Assembly (NCBI GenBank): GCA_937978655.1
Contig: CALJUX010000033.1
Span: 1 to 64,000, forward strand
From: an uncultured Chromatiaceae bacterium
GTDB lineage: Bacteria > Pseudomonadota > Gammaproteobacteria > Enterobacterales > Alteromonadaceae
Length of the DNA stretch: 64,000 nt
Direction of reading: 5' to 3'
The stretch's first letter is position 1, and each line of letters begins with the position of its first letter. The notes under the pieces were generated by a model. The model was not told where the DNA came from and ran no database searches. It was given only the letters and a program-made list of their open reading frames with translations. The translations under genes were made by a program, and so were the position numbers. Shown piece after piece: positions 9,297 through 16,778 of the stretch.

Positions 9297-9554
9297 ATGG
9301 CAAAGGGCCAATCTTTACAAGACCCATTTTTAAATACTTTACGGCGGGAACGTATTCCTGTATCCATTTACCTTGTAAATGGCATCAAGCTGCAAGGCCA
9401 GATTGAGTCTTTTGACCAGTTTGTCATTCTGCTGAAAAATACCGTAAGCCAGATGGTCTATAAACACGCGATTTCGACGGTAGTCCCGGCACGTGCGGTA
9501 AACACTATGACCACGCATGGCAGTGGCTCTGGTGACGACGAGCTGGAAGAGTAA
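9297..9554 (+). CDS. hfq: RNA chaperone Hfq
   Basis: Hfq is the Sm-like hexameric RNA chaperone that pairs small RNAs with mRNAs. The 85-residue protein has the Sm1 segment with QDPFLNTLRRERIPVSIYLV and the Sm2 motif VYKHAISTVVP, followed by a short acidic tail. AAGGAAAG lies a few bases upstream of the ATG. The C-terminal tail is short compared with E. coli Hfq (102 residues), resembling Vibrio and Alteromonadales versions. Confidence 0.97.
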   Translation: MAKGQSLQDPFLNTLRRERIPVSIYLVNGIKLQGQIESFDQFVILLKNTVSQMVYKHAISTVVPARAVNTMTTHGSGSGDDELEE

Positions 9555-9569
9555 TCAGGACTATATTGC

Positions 9570-10853
9570 TTGTTTGACCATCATCAGCCGGCTGAACAAG
9601 CGATCCTTGTCCATATCACATTTCCGCAGGAACAGGCTCGGGAAGATCTCGACGAGCTGAAGATGCTTGTGGCTTCTGCAGGTGTCCATGCAGTTGCGGT
9701 TGTCACAGGCCCGCGTCAGACCATGGACGCGCGCCTGTTTGTTGGCAGCGGCAAAGCTCAGGAAATCGCGTCAGCAGTTCAGCAGTATGCTGCCGACGTG
9801 ATTATCTTTAATCATAGCCTGTCACCCGCGCAGACCCGCAATCTCGAACGACTTTGCCAATGTAAAGTCATCGATCGTACTACGCTGATCCTGGATATTT
9901 TTGCCCGGCGCGCCCGCAGTTTCGAAGGTAAATTGCAGGTCGAACTGGCACAGCTCAAACATCTGGCATCCCGTTTAATCCGCGGTTTTGACAATGAGCG
10001 GCAAAAAGGTGGCATTGGTTTACGCGGCCCGGGTGAAACGGCGCTGGAAACTGATCGGCGCTTATTGCGTGACCGTATCAGCGCATTAATGCAACGCCTT
10101 GATAAAGTCAGCCGTCAGCGTGAAACCGGTCGCAAAGCCCGTCAACGTGCCGAGGTGCCCGTGGTTTCACTGGTCGGCTATACCAACGCCGGCAAATCTA
10201 CTTTGTTTAACCAGCTGACGCTGGCAGAGGTTTATGCGGCAGATCAGTTGTTTGCCACATTAGACCCGACGTTGCGTCAGGTGCGGTTTGCCGATTTTGG
10301 TGCTCTGGTGTTTGCGGACACTGTTGGTTTTATCCGCCATTTACCGCATGATTTGGTCGCGGCGTTTAAATCGACATTGCAGGAAACGCGCGAAGCCGAT
10401 TTGCAGTTGCATGTCATTGATGTGTCTGATGCGCGGATAGAAGACAATATCGTTCAGGTGCAGCATGTACTGCACGAAATCGGTGCCGATGAGGTGCCGC
10501 AGCTGCGGGTATACAACAAGATCGACCGGACAGAGCAACAACCCCGTATTGAGTATGACGAATATGGCGTGCCGCAAGCCGTCTATATGTCAGCCCAACA
10601 TGGGACAGGTCTGGATTTACTTTGCCGTGCTATTGTCGCCAGATTGTCGGACCATTATTTGCTGCTCAGGCTGCAGTTGCCACCTGCGGCGTTAAACTGG
10701 CGGGCAAAACTGCATGAAGTGGGGTGTGTGCGCCAGGAGTCCTTTGACGAGCAAGGCAATTGTATGTTGCACATCCAGCTGGCGCCGGCGTTATGGGAAC
10801 GACTGAATAAACAAAGTCAGGCCTTGTTACAAAGCTGTGTCCTGACGGCTTAA
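9570..10853 (+). CDS. hflX: ribosome-associated GTPase HflX
   Basis: HflX is a GTPase that binds the 50S E-site region and splits or rescues stalled ribosomes under stress. The 427-residue protein has the N-terminal HflX domain with FVGSGKAQEI, a coiled region with GGIGLRGPGETALETDRR, and the G domain with GYTNAGKSTLF near residue 205, DTVGFI and NKID. The start is a TTG codon (TTG TTT GAC) 9 bases after AGGA; no ATG is available near the conserved N-terminus. It lies 15 bases after hfq and is probably co-transcribed. Confidence 0.94.
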   Translation: MFDHHQPAEQAILVHITFPQEQAREDLDELKMLVASAGVHAVAVVTGPRQTMDARLFVGSGKAQEIASAVQQYAADVIIFNHSLSPAQTRNLERLCQCKVIDRTTLILDIFARRARSFEGKLQVELAQLKHLASRLIRGFDNERQKGGIGLRGPGETALETDRRLLRDRISALMQRLDKVSRQRETGRKARQRAEVPVVSLVGYTNAGKSTLFNQLTLAEVYAADQLFATLDPTLRQVRFADFGALVFADTVGFIRHLPHDLVAAFKSTLQETREADLQLHVIDVSDARIEDNIVQVQHVLHEIGADEVPQLRVYNKIDRTEQQPRIEYDEYGVPQAVYMSAQHGTGLDLLCRAIVARLSDHYLLLRLQLPPAALNWRAKLHEVGCVRQESFDEQGNCMLHIQLAPALWERLNKQSQALLQSCVLTA

Positions 10854-10902
10854 GATTTTGATATAGTAACTTTTAACCTTCTGAAGCAACACGGAGTAAC
10901 GT

Positions 10903-12054
10903 ATGGCTTGGAACGAGCCGGGTAATAACGGCAAGAATAACGACCCCTGGAATCAGGGAGGGCGCAATCAGGGCCCGCCAGATATGGATGAAGTATTTCG
11001 CAACCTGAGCAAAAAGCTCGGTGGCATTTTTGGTGGCGGTTCCGGTGGTGCCAGCAGCGCAGGTGGCGGCAGTTCTGCCATCATCACTTTAGTGCTGATC
11101 CTGGCTTTGTTAGGCTGGCTGGCCAGCGGTATTTATACCATCAAAGAATCTGAACGCGGAGTGGTGCTGCGTCTCGGTCAATATCACGGCGAAGTGAATC
11201 CAGGTATCAACTGGAAGCCGACATTCATCGATCAGGTGCTGCCAGTCGATGTGTCCAGCGTAGAAACGCTGAAAACCGATGGTTTTATGCTGACGCAGGA
11301 CCAGAACCTGGTGCGGGTTACCTTTGAAGTGCAATACCGCATTGAAGACCCGCGAGCCTACAAATTTGCAGTCGTGGATCCTGACAGCAGCCTGATGCAG
11401 GCCACAGATGCCGCGCTGCGTTATGTCGTCGGTCATTCTTTAATGGACGACGTGCTGACCAAAGGCCGTGAGCTGATCCGCCAAAATACCCGAACTGAAC
11501 TGGAAAATATTATCAAGCCGTACAATTTGGGGTTGCAGCTTGTTGACGTCAACTTCCGCGACGCACGTCCGCCAGAAGAAGTCAAAGCGGCTTTTGACGA
11601 TGCGATTGCGGCACAGGAAGATGAACAACGTTTTATCCGCGAAGCCGAAGCTTATGCCCGTGAAATTGAGCCAAGAGCCAGCGGTCAGGTCTACCGGATG
11701 GAACAGGAAGCGAAAGCCTATAAGCAACAGACGTTGTTAAAAGCACAGGGTGAAGTCGCCCGCTTCCAAAAATTGCTGCCTGAGTATCTGGCGGCGCCGG
11801 AAGTGACTCGCAAACGTCTGTATATCGAAACGATGGAACAGGTTTATGCCAACACGTCTAAAGTGCTGGTCGATGTGAAAAACGGCAACAACATGATGTA
11901 TATCCCACTGGATAAAATGATTAATCAGTCAAATTCAGGTACGGTGACACCGCCGCCTTCTGCGGAGCCGCGGTTACAGTTGCCAGAAAACCGGCCTGTA
12001 GACACACGTACTGCAACGCCCAGATCAGATAGTGGCCGGACAGGGAGAGGTTAA
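10903..12054 (+). CDS. hflK: FtsH protease modulator HflK
   Basis: HflK is an inner-membrane SPFH/prohibitin-family protein that, with HflC, forms a large cage around the FtsH protease. The 383-residue protein has a Gly/Asn-rich cytoplasmic start (MAWNEPGNNG), one transmembrane helix near residues 62-82, then the periplasmic SPFH domain beginning at ESERGVVLRLG, and a helical region ending in a proline-rich tail. CGGAG precedes the ATG. Only 3 bases separate it from hflC. Confidence 0.95.
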   Translation: MAWNEPGNNGKNNDPWNQGGRNQGPPDMDEVFRNLSKKLGGIFGGGSGGASSAGGGSSAIITLVLILALLGWLASGIYTIKESERGVVLRLGQYHGEVNPGINWKPTFIDQVLPVDVSSVETLKTDGFMLTQDQNLVRVTFEVQYRIEDPRAYKFAVVDPDSSLMQATDAALRYVVGHSLMDDVLTKGRELIRQNTRTELENIIKPYNLGLQLVDVNFRDARPPEEVKAAFDDAIAAQEDEQRFIREAEAYAREIEPRASGQVYRMEQEAKAYKQQTLLKAQGEVARFQKLLPEYLAAPEVTRKRLYIETMEQVYANTSKVLVDVKNGNNMMYIPLDKMINQSNSGTVTPPPSAEPRLQLPENRPVDTRTATPRSDSGRTGRG

Positions 12055-12057
12055 ACC

Positions 12058-12936
12058 ATGAAAAATTTCCTGTTAGGTCTTATCGCTGTTGGTGTTTTTG
12101 TCGCAACCTCTTCTGTGTTTGTGGTACAGGAAGGTGAGCGGGGCATTGTATTCCAGTTCAGCAAAATTCAGCGGACCAGCGAAGGCGCGATCCGGGTGTT
12201 CGAGCCTGGTCTGCACTTCAAGTTGCCACTGGTGGAAACGGTTCGTAAGCTCGATGCCAAAGTGCAGACGCTGGACGACCCGGCTGACCGCTTTGTGACT
12301 TCTGAGAAAAAAGACTTACTGGTCGATAGCTACGTAAAGTGGAAAATCAAAGACTTTGGTAAGTACTATCTGGCGACCGGTGGCCGGACTGAACGTGCAG
12401 AAAACCTGTTAAAACAGTATATTAACAACGGTCTGCGTACCGAGTTTGGTACCAGAACTATCCAGCAAATCGTCTCAGGCGAACGCTCTGAGCTGATGGT
12501 CAAAGCCATGGCGCAGGCGTCCAAAGGTTCAGACGAGCTGGGTATTGAAATTGTTGATGTGCGGGTGAAGAAAATTAACTTGCCGGACGAAATCAGCAAC
12601 AACATTTTCCAGCGTATGCGCGCTGAACGGACCGCTGTAGCAAAAGAACACCGCGCCCGTGGTATGGAAAAAGCCGAAGTCCTGCGTTCTGACGTTGATG
12701 CCAAGGTGACGATTATGCTGGCGGATGCCGAGCGTAATGCCCGTACCACTAAAGGTGAAGGTGACGCGGAAGCGGCGAAAACTTACGCCGATGCTTATAG
12801 CAAAAATGCGGATTTCTTCAGTTTTGTCAGAAGCATGGAAGCCTATCGTAACAGTTTCCAGAACAAGTCCGACGTGATGATTGTTCAACCGGACAACGAG
12901 TTCTTCAAACATATGCAGTCAATGTCAGGGAACTGA
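12058..12936 (+). CDS. hflC: FtsH protease modulator HflC
   Basis: HflC is the partner SPFH protein of HflK. It has 292 residues: an N-terminal signal-anchor helix (about residues 3-21), the SPFH start VVQEGERGIVFQF, RVKKINLPDEIS, and a helical Ala/Glu-rich segment with RMRAERTAVAKEHRARG. It is the last gene of the hfq-hflX-hflK-hflC run and is followed at once by a strong terminator. Confidence 0.95.
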   Translation: MKNFLLGLIAVGVFVATSSVFVVQEGERGIVFQFSKIQRTSEGAIRVFEPGLHFKLPLVETVRKLDAKVQTLDDPADRFVTSEKKDLLVDSYVKWKIKDFGKYYLATGGRTERAENLLKQYINNGLRTEFGTRTIQQIVSGERSELMVKAMAQASKGSDELGIEIVDVRVKKINLPDEISNNIFQRMRAERTAVAKEHRARGMEKAEVLRSDVDAKVTIMLADAERNARTTKGEGDAEAAKTYADAYSKNADFFSFVRSMEAYRNSFQNKSDVMIVQPDNEFFKHMQSMSGN

Positions 12937-12950
12937 GTTGATTGCCGGAA

Positions 12951-12976
12951 AAGGCCCGCTTGCGGGCCTTTTTTTT
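12951..12976 (+). terminator. Rho-independent terminator after hflC
   Basis: The stem AAGGCCCGC / GCGGGCCTT with a two-base loop is followed by a run of T. It closes the tsaE-hflC block and isolates the following aminotransferase gene. Confidence 0.9.
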
Positions 12977-13054
12977 ACCGAAAACACCTTGTACTGAAAG
13001 AAAGTTTGCCACATCGATTCAGGTTCAAACGGCAAAAAACTGTTGGAGTGATGA

Positions 13055-14227
13055 ATGAGTTATAAAAAATACTATCAACGCTTTATTCAGGCCCATCCAC
13101 AGACGCAGCATTATGCCTGCCATTCGCATCATTATTGGCCTGACGTGACCCGCGAGGCGATGTTGCAATACTGGGACGATACAGCCCGGTTGGTGGACGA
13201 CAAGTGGGACATGATGTTTGGCCAGAAAGTCCCGCGGGTGCAGCGTCTGATTGCTGATATTTTACAGATCCGTCAGTCTGAGCAGCTGGTGTTTGCCCCT
13301 AATACCCATGAGTTGTTGTTTCGCCTGCTCAGCTGTTTTGACTGGACTGCCGGTTTAAAGGTGCTGACAACCGATAGTGAATTTCACTCTTTTAGCAGAC
13401 AAATTAACCGCTTAGCTGAAGATGTCCGGGTAGAGGTGGTGAAAGTGCCAACTGAGCCATTTGCGACTTTTCCGCAACGTTTTGTTGCGGCAGCGGCAGC
13501 GCTGCAGCCAGATCTGGTGTTTTTTAGTCAGGTATTTTTTAACTCAGGTGTGGTTGTGACTGAACTGGATACCTTTGTCAGTCAGTTAGAGCAGTGTTGC
13601 CGGGCGACTATTGCCGTCGATGGGTATCATGGTTTTATGGCCCTGCCGACAGATTTATCCGGTTTGGAAGGCAGGATATTCTATCTGGCTGGCGCCTACA
13701 AATACGCGCAGGGCGGCGAAGGCTGTTGTTTTATGCTGGTACCACATGGCAACGGCTTGCGGCCTCTGTATACCGGCTGGTTTGCCGAGTTTGGTGCGCT
13801 GGCTGGCGTGAAAAGTCAGCAGGTTGGTTATGCTGCTGACGGCTATCAGTTTGCCGGCGCGACGATGGATTTGACCGCATTATACCGTTTGCTGGCGGTG
13901 TTGGAGTTGTTTGCTGCCGATGGTCTGAGCGTCAGGACCATTCATCAGCATGTGCAGCAATTGCAACACACTTTTTTGCAGCTGTTAGATAAGCTGCAGC
14001 ATCCATGGTTGAACCGGCAGCAATTGTTGGCTGATGACTTGCAGCACCATGGTCATTTCCTGACTTTCCGCGGGCCGGATGCGAACGCAGTGGCGGAGCT
14101 GTCAGCGTTGCTGAAACAACACAGGATCGAAACGGATTATCGGGGCGACCGTCTGCGCTTCGGTTTTGCGCTCTATCATGATGTGACCGATATCAATTTA
14201 CAGTGTCTGGCCAGGGGAAAATCATGA
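13055..14227 (+). CDS. PLP-dependent class V aminotransferase-like (kynureninase-type fold) protein
   Basis: This is a 390-residue fold-type I PLP enzyme. The Schiff-base lysine is most likely in AGAYKYAQGGEG near residue 213, preceded by the PLP-phosphate and ring-binding segment VDGYHGFMALP. Early residues LVFAPNTHELLFR fit the cofactor-binding loop of class V aminotransferases and kynureninases. The substrate is not recognisable. It has its own leader after the hflC terminator and overlaps yjeT by 4 bases. In E. coli yjeT follows hflC directly, so this gene is an insertion into a conserved order. Confidence 0.78.
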   Translation: MSYKKYYQRFIQAHPQTQHYACHSHHYWPDVTREAMLQYWDDTARLVDDKWDMMFGQKVPRVQRLIADILQIRQSEQLVFAPNTHELLFRLLSCFDWTAGLKVLTTDSEFHSFSRQINRLAEDVRVEVVKVPTEPFATFPQRFVAAAAALQPDLVFFSQVFFNSGVVVTELDTFVSQLEQCCRATIAVDGYHGFMALPTDLSGLEGRIFYLAGAYKYAQGGEGCCFMLVPHGNGLRPLYTGWFAEFGALAGVKSQQVGYAADGYQFAGATMDLTALYRLLAVLELFAADGLSVRTIHQHVQQLQHTFLQLLDKLQHPWLNRQQLLADDLQHHGHFLTFRGPDANAVAELSALLKQHRIETDYRGDRLRFGFALYHDVTDINLQCLARGKS

Positions 14228-14412
14228 GCACTGACTGGATATGGCCGGCGCTGGCGTTATTGCTGATTGTTGAAGGCACAGGTCCGTTGTTGTTTCCAAA
14301 TCGCTGGCAGTCGTATCTGCGGAAACTGTCGGCTGAGCCGGCGCAAAATCTGCGACAACTAGGTTTTGTTTTGGTTTTCAGCGGAATTTGCTGGCTTTGG
14401 TGGCTGAGTTGA
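14224..14412 (+). CDS. yjeT: DUF2065 small membrane protein YjeT
   Basis: This is a 62-residue protein with two hydrophobic helices (about residues 6-22 and 45-60) separated by LFPNRWQSYLRKLS, the DUF2065 pattern. The start MSTDWIWPAL at 14224 overlaps the preceding stop (ATGA). In E. coli yjeT sits between hflC and purA, and it occupies the same place here. Its function is not established; hflKC proximity suggests an envelope role. Confidence 0.82.
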   Translation: MSTDWIWPALALLLIVEGTGPLLFPNRWQSYLRKLSAEPAQNLRQLGFVLVFSGICWLWWLS

Positions 14413-14455
14413 GGCTGGAAATCCAGACGTCTTCATGATAATTCCATGTGAAATC

Positions 14456-14486
14456 AACCAGCTGAAATATAAGCTGGTTTTTTTTT
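14456..14486 (+). terminator. Rho-independent terminator after yjeT
   Basis: The stem AACCAGC / GCTGGTT with loop TGAAATATAA is followed by nine or more T. It separates yjeT from purA. Confidence 0.88.
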
Positions 14487-14558
14487 GCCCTTGCGGCTGA
14501 ACTTTGACTTTGAATTTGCTAGAATCCCCGCCTAATTTTTTTCCATGATGCAGGAACC

Positions 14559-15857
14559 ATGGCCAAGAACGTTGTTGTGCTCGGCACCCAATGGGGTGAC
14601 GAAGGAAAAGGTAAGATTGTCGATTTATTAACCGACAAGGCGAGTTTCGTTGTGCGTTACCAGGGCGGCCATAATGCCGGTCATACGCTGGTAATTGACG
14701 GTGAAAAAACCGTACTGCACCTGATCCCGTCAGGCATTTTACGTGACAACGTAAAATGTGTGATTGGCAATGGCGTGGTGTTATCTCCGGAAGCGTTGCT
14801 CAAAGAGATGACCATGCTGGAGCAGCGCGGCGTGCCGGTGCGTGAGCGCCTGGTTTTATCCGAAGCCTGTCCTTTGATTCTGCCTTTCCATGTTGCTTTA
14901 GACGTTGCCCGTGAACAGGCGCGTGGCGACAAGAAAATCGGCACTACCGGCCGTGGTATCGGCCCTGCATATGAAGACAAAGTGGCCCGTCGTAGTCTGC
15001 GCGTTGGTGACCTGTTCAATAAAGAACTGTTCGCCGAGAAGTTAAAAGCGCTGATGGAGCTGCACAACTTTACGTTGACCCAATACTACAAAGTTGATGC
15101 GGTCGATTATCAGACCACCTTAGACAACGCGTTAGCTTTAGCGGATATGCTGCAGTCGATGGTTGTGGACGTGACTGACCTGCTGGATAAAGCGCGTAAA
15201 GCCGGCAAAGAAATCATGTTTGAAGGTGCGCAGGGCACGCTGCTTGATATCGACCACGGTACTTACCCTTATGTGACATCTTCGAACACCACAGCTGGTG
15301 GCGTGGCGACAGGTGCCGGTTTCGGTCCTTGTTACCTGGATTATGTGCTGGGTATCGTCAAAGCCTACACCACACGCGTGGGTTCAGGTCCATTCCCGAC
15401 AGAACTGGATTGTGAAGTCGGTGAGCACTTAGGTGTGAAAGGTCACGAATTTGGCGCCACCACTGGCCGTAAACGTCGTTGTGGCTGGTTTGATGCTGTG
15501 GCTGTGCGCCGCGCTGTGCAACTGAATAGTATCTCTGGTTTTTGTCTGACCAAACTGGACGTATTGGACGGCCTGACAGAAGTGAAAATCTGTGTCGGCT
15601 ACCGTCAGCCGGATGGTTCAGTCTCTACTGTACCGCCAATGGCAGCCGAAGGTTATGAATTAGTAACGCCGGTGTATGAAACGATGCCGGGCTGGAGCGA
15701 ATCGACCTTTGGTGTGCAGTCACTGGACGCTTTACCACAAGCCGCACGTAACTATATCAAACGTCTGGAAGAAGTCACCGAAGTGCCAATCGACATCGTG
15801 TCGACAGGCCCGGATCGGGTTCAGACCATCGTCTTACGCCATCCATACGAGGCGTAA
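14559..15857 (+). CDS. purA: adenylosuccinate synthetase PurA
   Basis: PurA catalyses GTP-dependent condensation of IMP and aspartate to adenylosuccinate, the committed step to AMP. The 432-residue protein begins with QWGDEGKGK (residues 11-19), then GGHNAGHTLV, GTTGRGIGPAYEDK, FEGAQGTLLDIDHGTYP and the late TTGRKRRCGWFD. Length and motifs are normal. It stands alone between terminators on both sides, AGGAACC lies just before the ATG, and motX follows. Confidence 0.97.
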   Translation: MAKNVVVLGTQWGDEGKGKIVDLLTDKASFVVRYQGGHNAGHTLVIDGEKTVLHLIPSGILRDNVKCVIGNGVVLSPEALLKEMTMLEQRGVPVRERLVLSEACPLILPFHVALDVAREQARGDKKIGTTGRGIGPAYEDKVARRSLRVGDLFNKELFAEKLKALMELHNFTLTQYYKVDAVDYQTTLDNALALADMLQSMVVDVTDLLDKARKAGKEIMFEGAQGTLLDIDHGTYPYVTSSNTTAGGVATGAGFGPCYLDYVLGIVKAYTTRVGSGPFPTELDCEVGEHLGVKGHEFGATTGRKRRCGWFDAVAVRRAVQLNSISGFCLTKLDVLDGLTEVKICVGYRQPDGSVSTVPPMAAEGYELVTPVYETMPGWSESTFGVQSLDALPQAARNYIKRLEEVTEVPIDIVSTGPDRVQTIVLRHPYEA

Positions 15858-15861
15858 TCAG

Positions 15862-15890
15862 AAAAAACGCTGCTCCGGCAGCGTTTTTTT
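15862..15890 (+). terminator. Rho-independent terminator after purA
   Basis: AAAAAACGCTGC TCCG GCAGCGTTTTTTT forms a 6-bp GC-rich stem flanked by A and T runs, so it could work in both directions. Confidence 0.9.
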
Positions 15891-15910
15891 ATGTACAGGA
15901 AGTACGGTAT

Positions 15911-15938
15911 GCCGAAATTGCAGGAGCAATATTTCGGC
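15911..15938. repeat. hairpin in motX leader region
   Basis: Perfect 8-base arms GCCGAAAT / ATTTCGGC enclose a 12-base loop. It lies between the purA terminator and motX. No T-run follows, so it is more likely a regulatory or stabilising hairpin than a terminator. Confidence 0.4.
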
Positions 15939-16050
15939 GATGCACGACAACCTTGGACCGGATTTCTCATTCAGGCATAAATTTTGTATTCTTTTGAGCA
16001 TAAGTTGCTATGCAAGTGCATAGCGTCATTATTCTGACCTGGTGGCTGCT

Positions 16051-16689
16051 GTGAAAAAGTTTGTTTGGTCTTGCTCCGTCATAATTCTGTCCTGCGCTGT
16101 GCTTATCAGGCCTGTTCAAGCACAGGAAGCGCTGACCGAACTCGGCGTTGTTCAGCTGTACACACAAGACGAACTGCTTGAGATGATTCGTAGTAACACC
16201 CACTTAAAGCGGGTGCAGGCCGATGATTGTCAGCTGGTGAAGGATATTGAAGCGCGGGCGGATATTATGAAACTGCCGGCCTATCAGTTTTTGTTCGGCG
16301 ACATGCTGGCTTTTGGCGTTTGTGTGCCGAAAAATGCTGAACGCGGCTGGGATCTGATCCTCGCTTCGGCTTTACAGGGACTACCAGAAGGACTGGAGCA
16401 AGTTGGCCGGTATTACCAGCAAGGCAAGCTGGTACAAAAAGATTTGACCAAAGCGCAACATTATCTGTACGAAGCCGGCGCTATGGGCAATATCAATGCC
16501 CAGGTTCGCTTGGCCGAATTGTTTCTGGCCAATCAGGGCAGCCCGGCTGATTATGAGACCGTATACCGCTGGCTGCACCATGCGGTGACCGCGGACAAAG
16601 ACCTGCATGCCCGCATCGAAAAGGCTTTAAAAGGCCTGGCGAGCCGGATGCCGGAAGCGGTGCTGACCCGGGCGAAAAAGCCGCTTTGA
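16051..16689 (+). CDS. motX: sodium-type flagellar motor protein MotX
   Basis: MotX is a periplasmic protein that, with MotY, forms the T-ring holding PomA/PomB stators at the Na+-driven polar flagellum. The 212-residue protein has a signal peptide ending RPVQA, then VQLYTQDELLEMIRSNTHL, RVQADDCQLV, PAYQFLFGDMLAFGVCV and Sel1-like helical repeats with LEQVGRYYQQGKLV, all resembling Vibrio MotX. Two cysteines are in the expected places. GTG 16051 is chosen because GGTGG lies 5 bases upstream; GTG 16042 is possible. motX lies between purA and rnr as in Vibrio. Confidence 0.88.
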   Translation: MKKFVWSCSVIILSCAVLIRPVQAQEALTELGVVQLYTQDELLEMIRSNTHLKRVQADDCQLVKDIEARADIMKLPAYQFLFGDMLAFGVCVPKNAERGWDLILASALQGLPEGLEQVGRYYQQGKLVQKDLTKAQHYLYEAGAMGNINAQVRLAELFLANQGSPADYETVYRWLHHAVTADKDLHARIEKALKGLASRMPEAVLTRAKKPL

Positions 16690-16778
16690 TGACAGTTTGC
16701 TGAAGTTTTCCACAGTAACCGTGAAAATTCGCAGTCAGACTGTTAGACTGAGCACAGTTATTCAAAGAAAGAGTCTCC

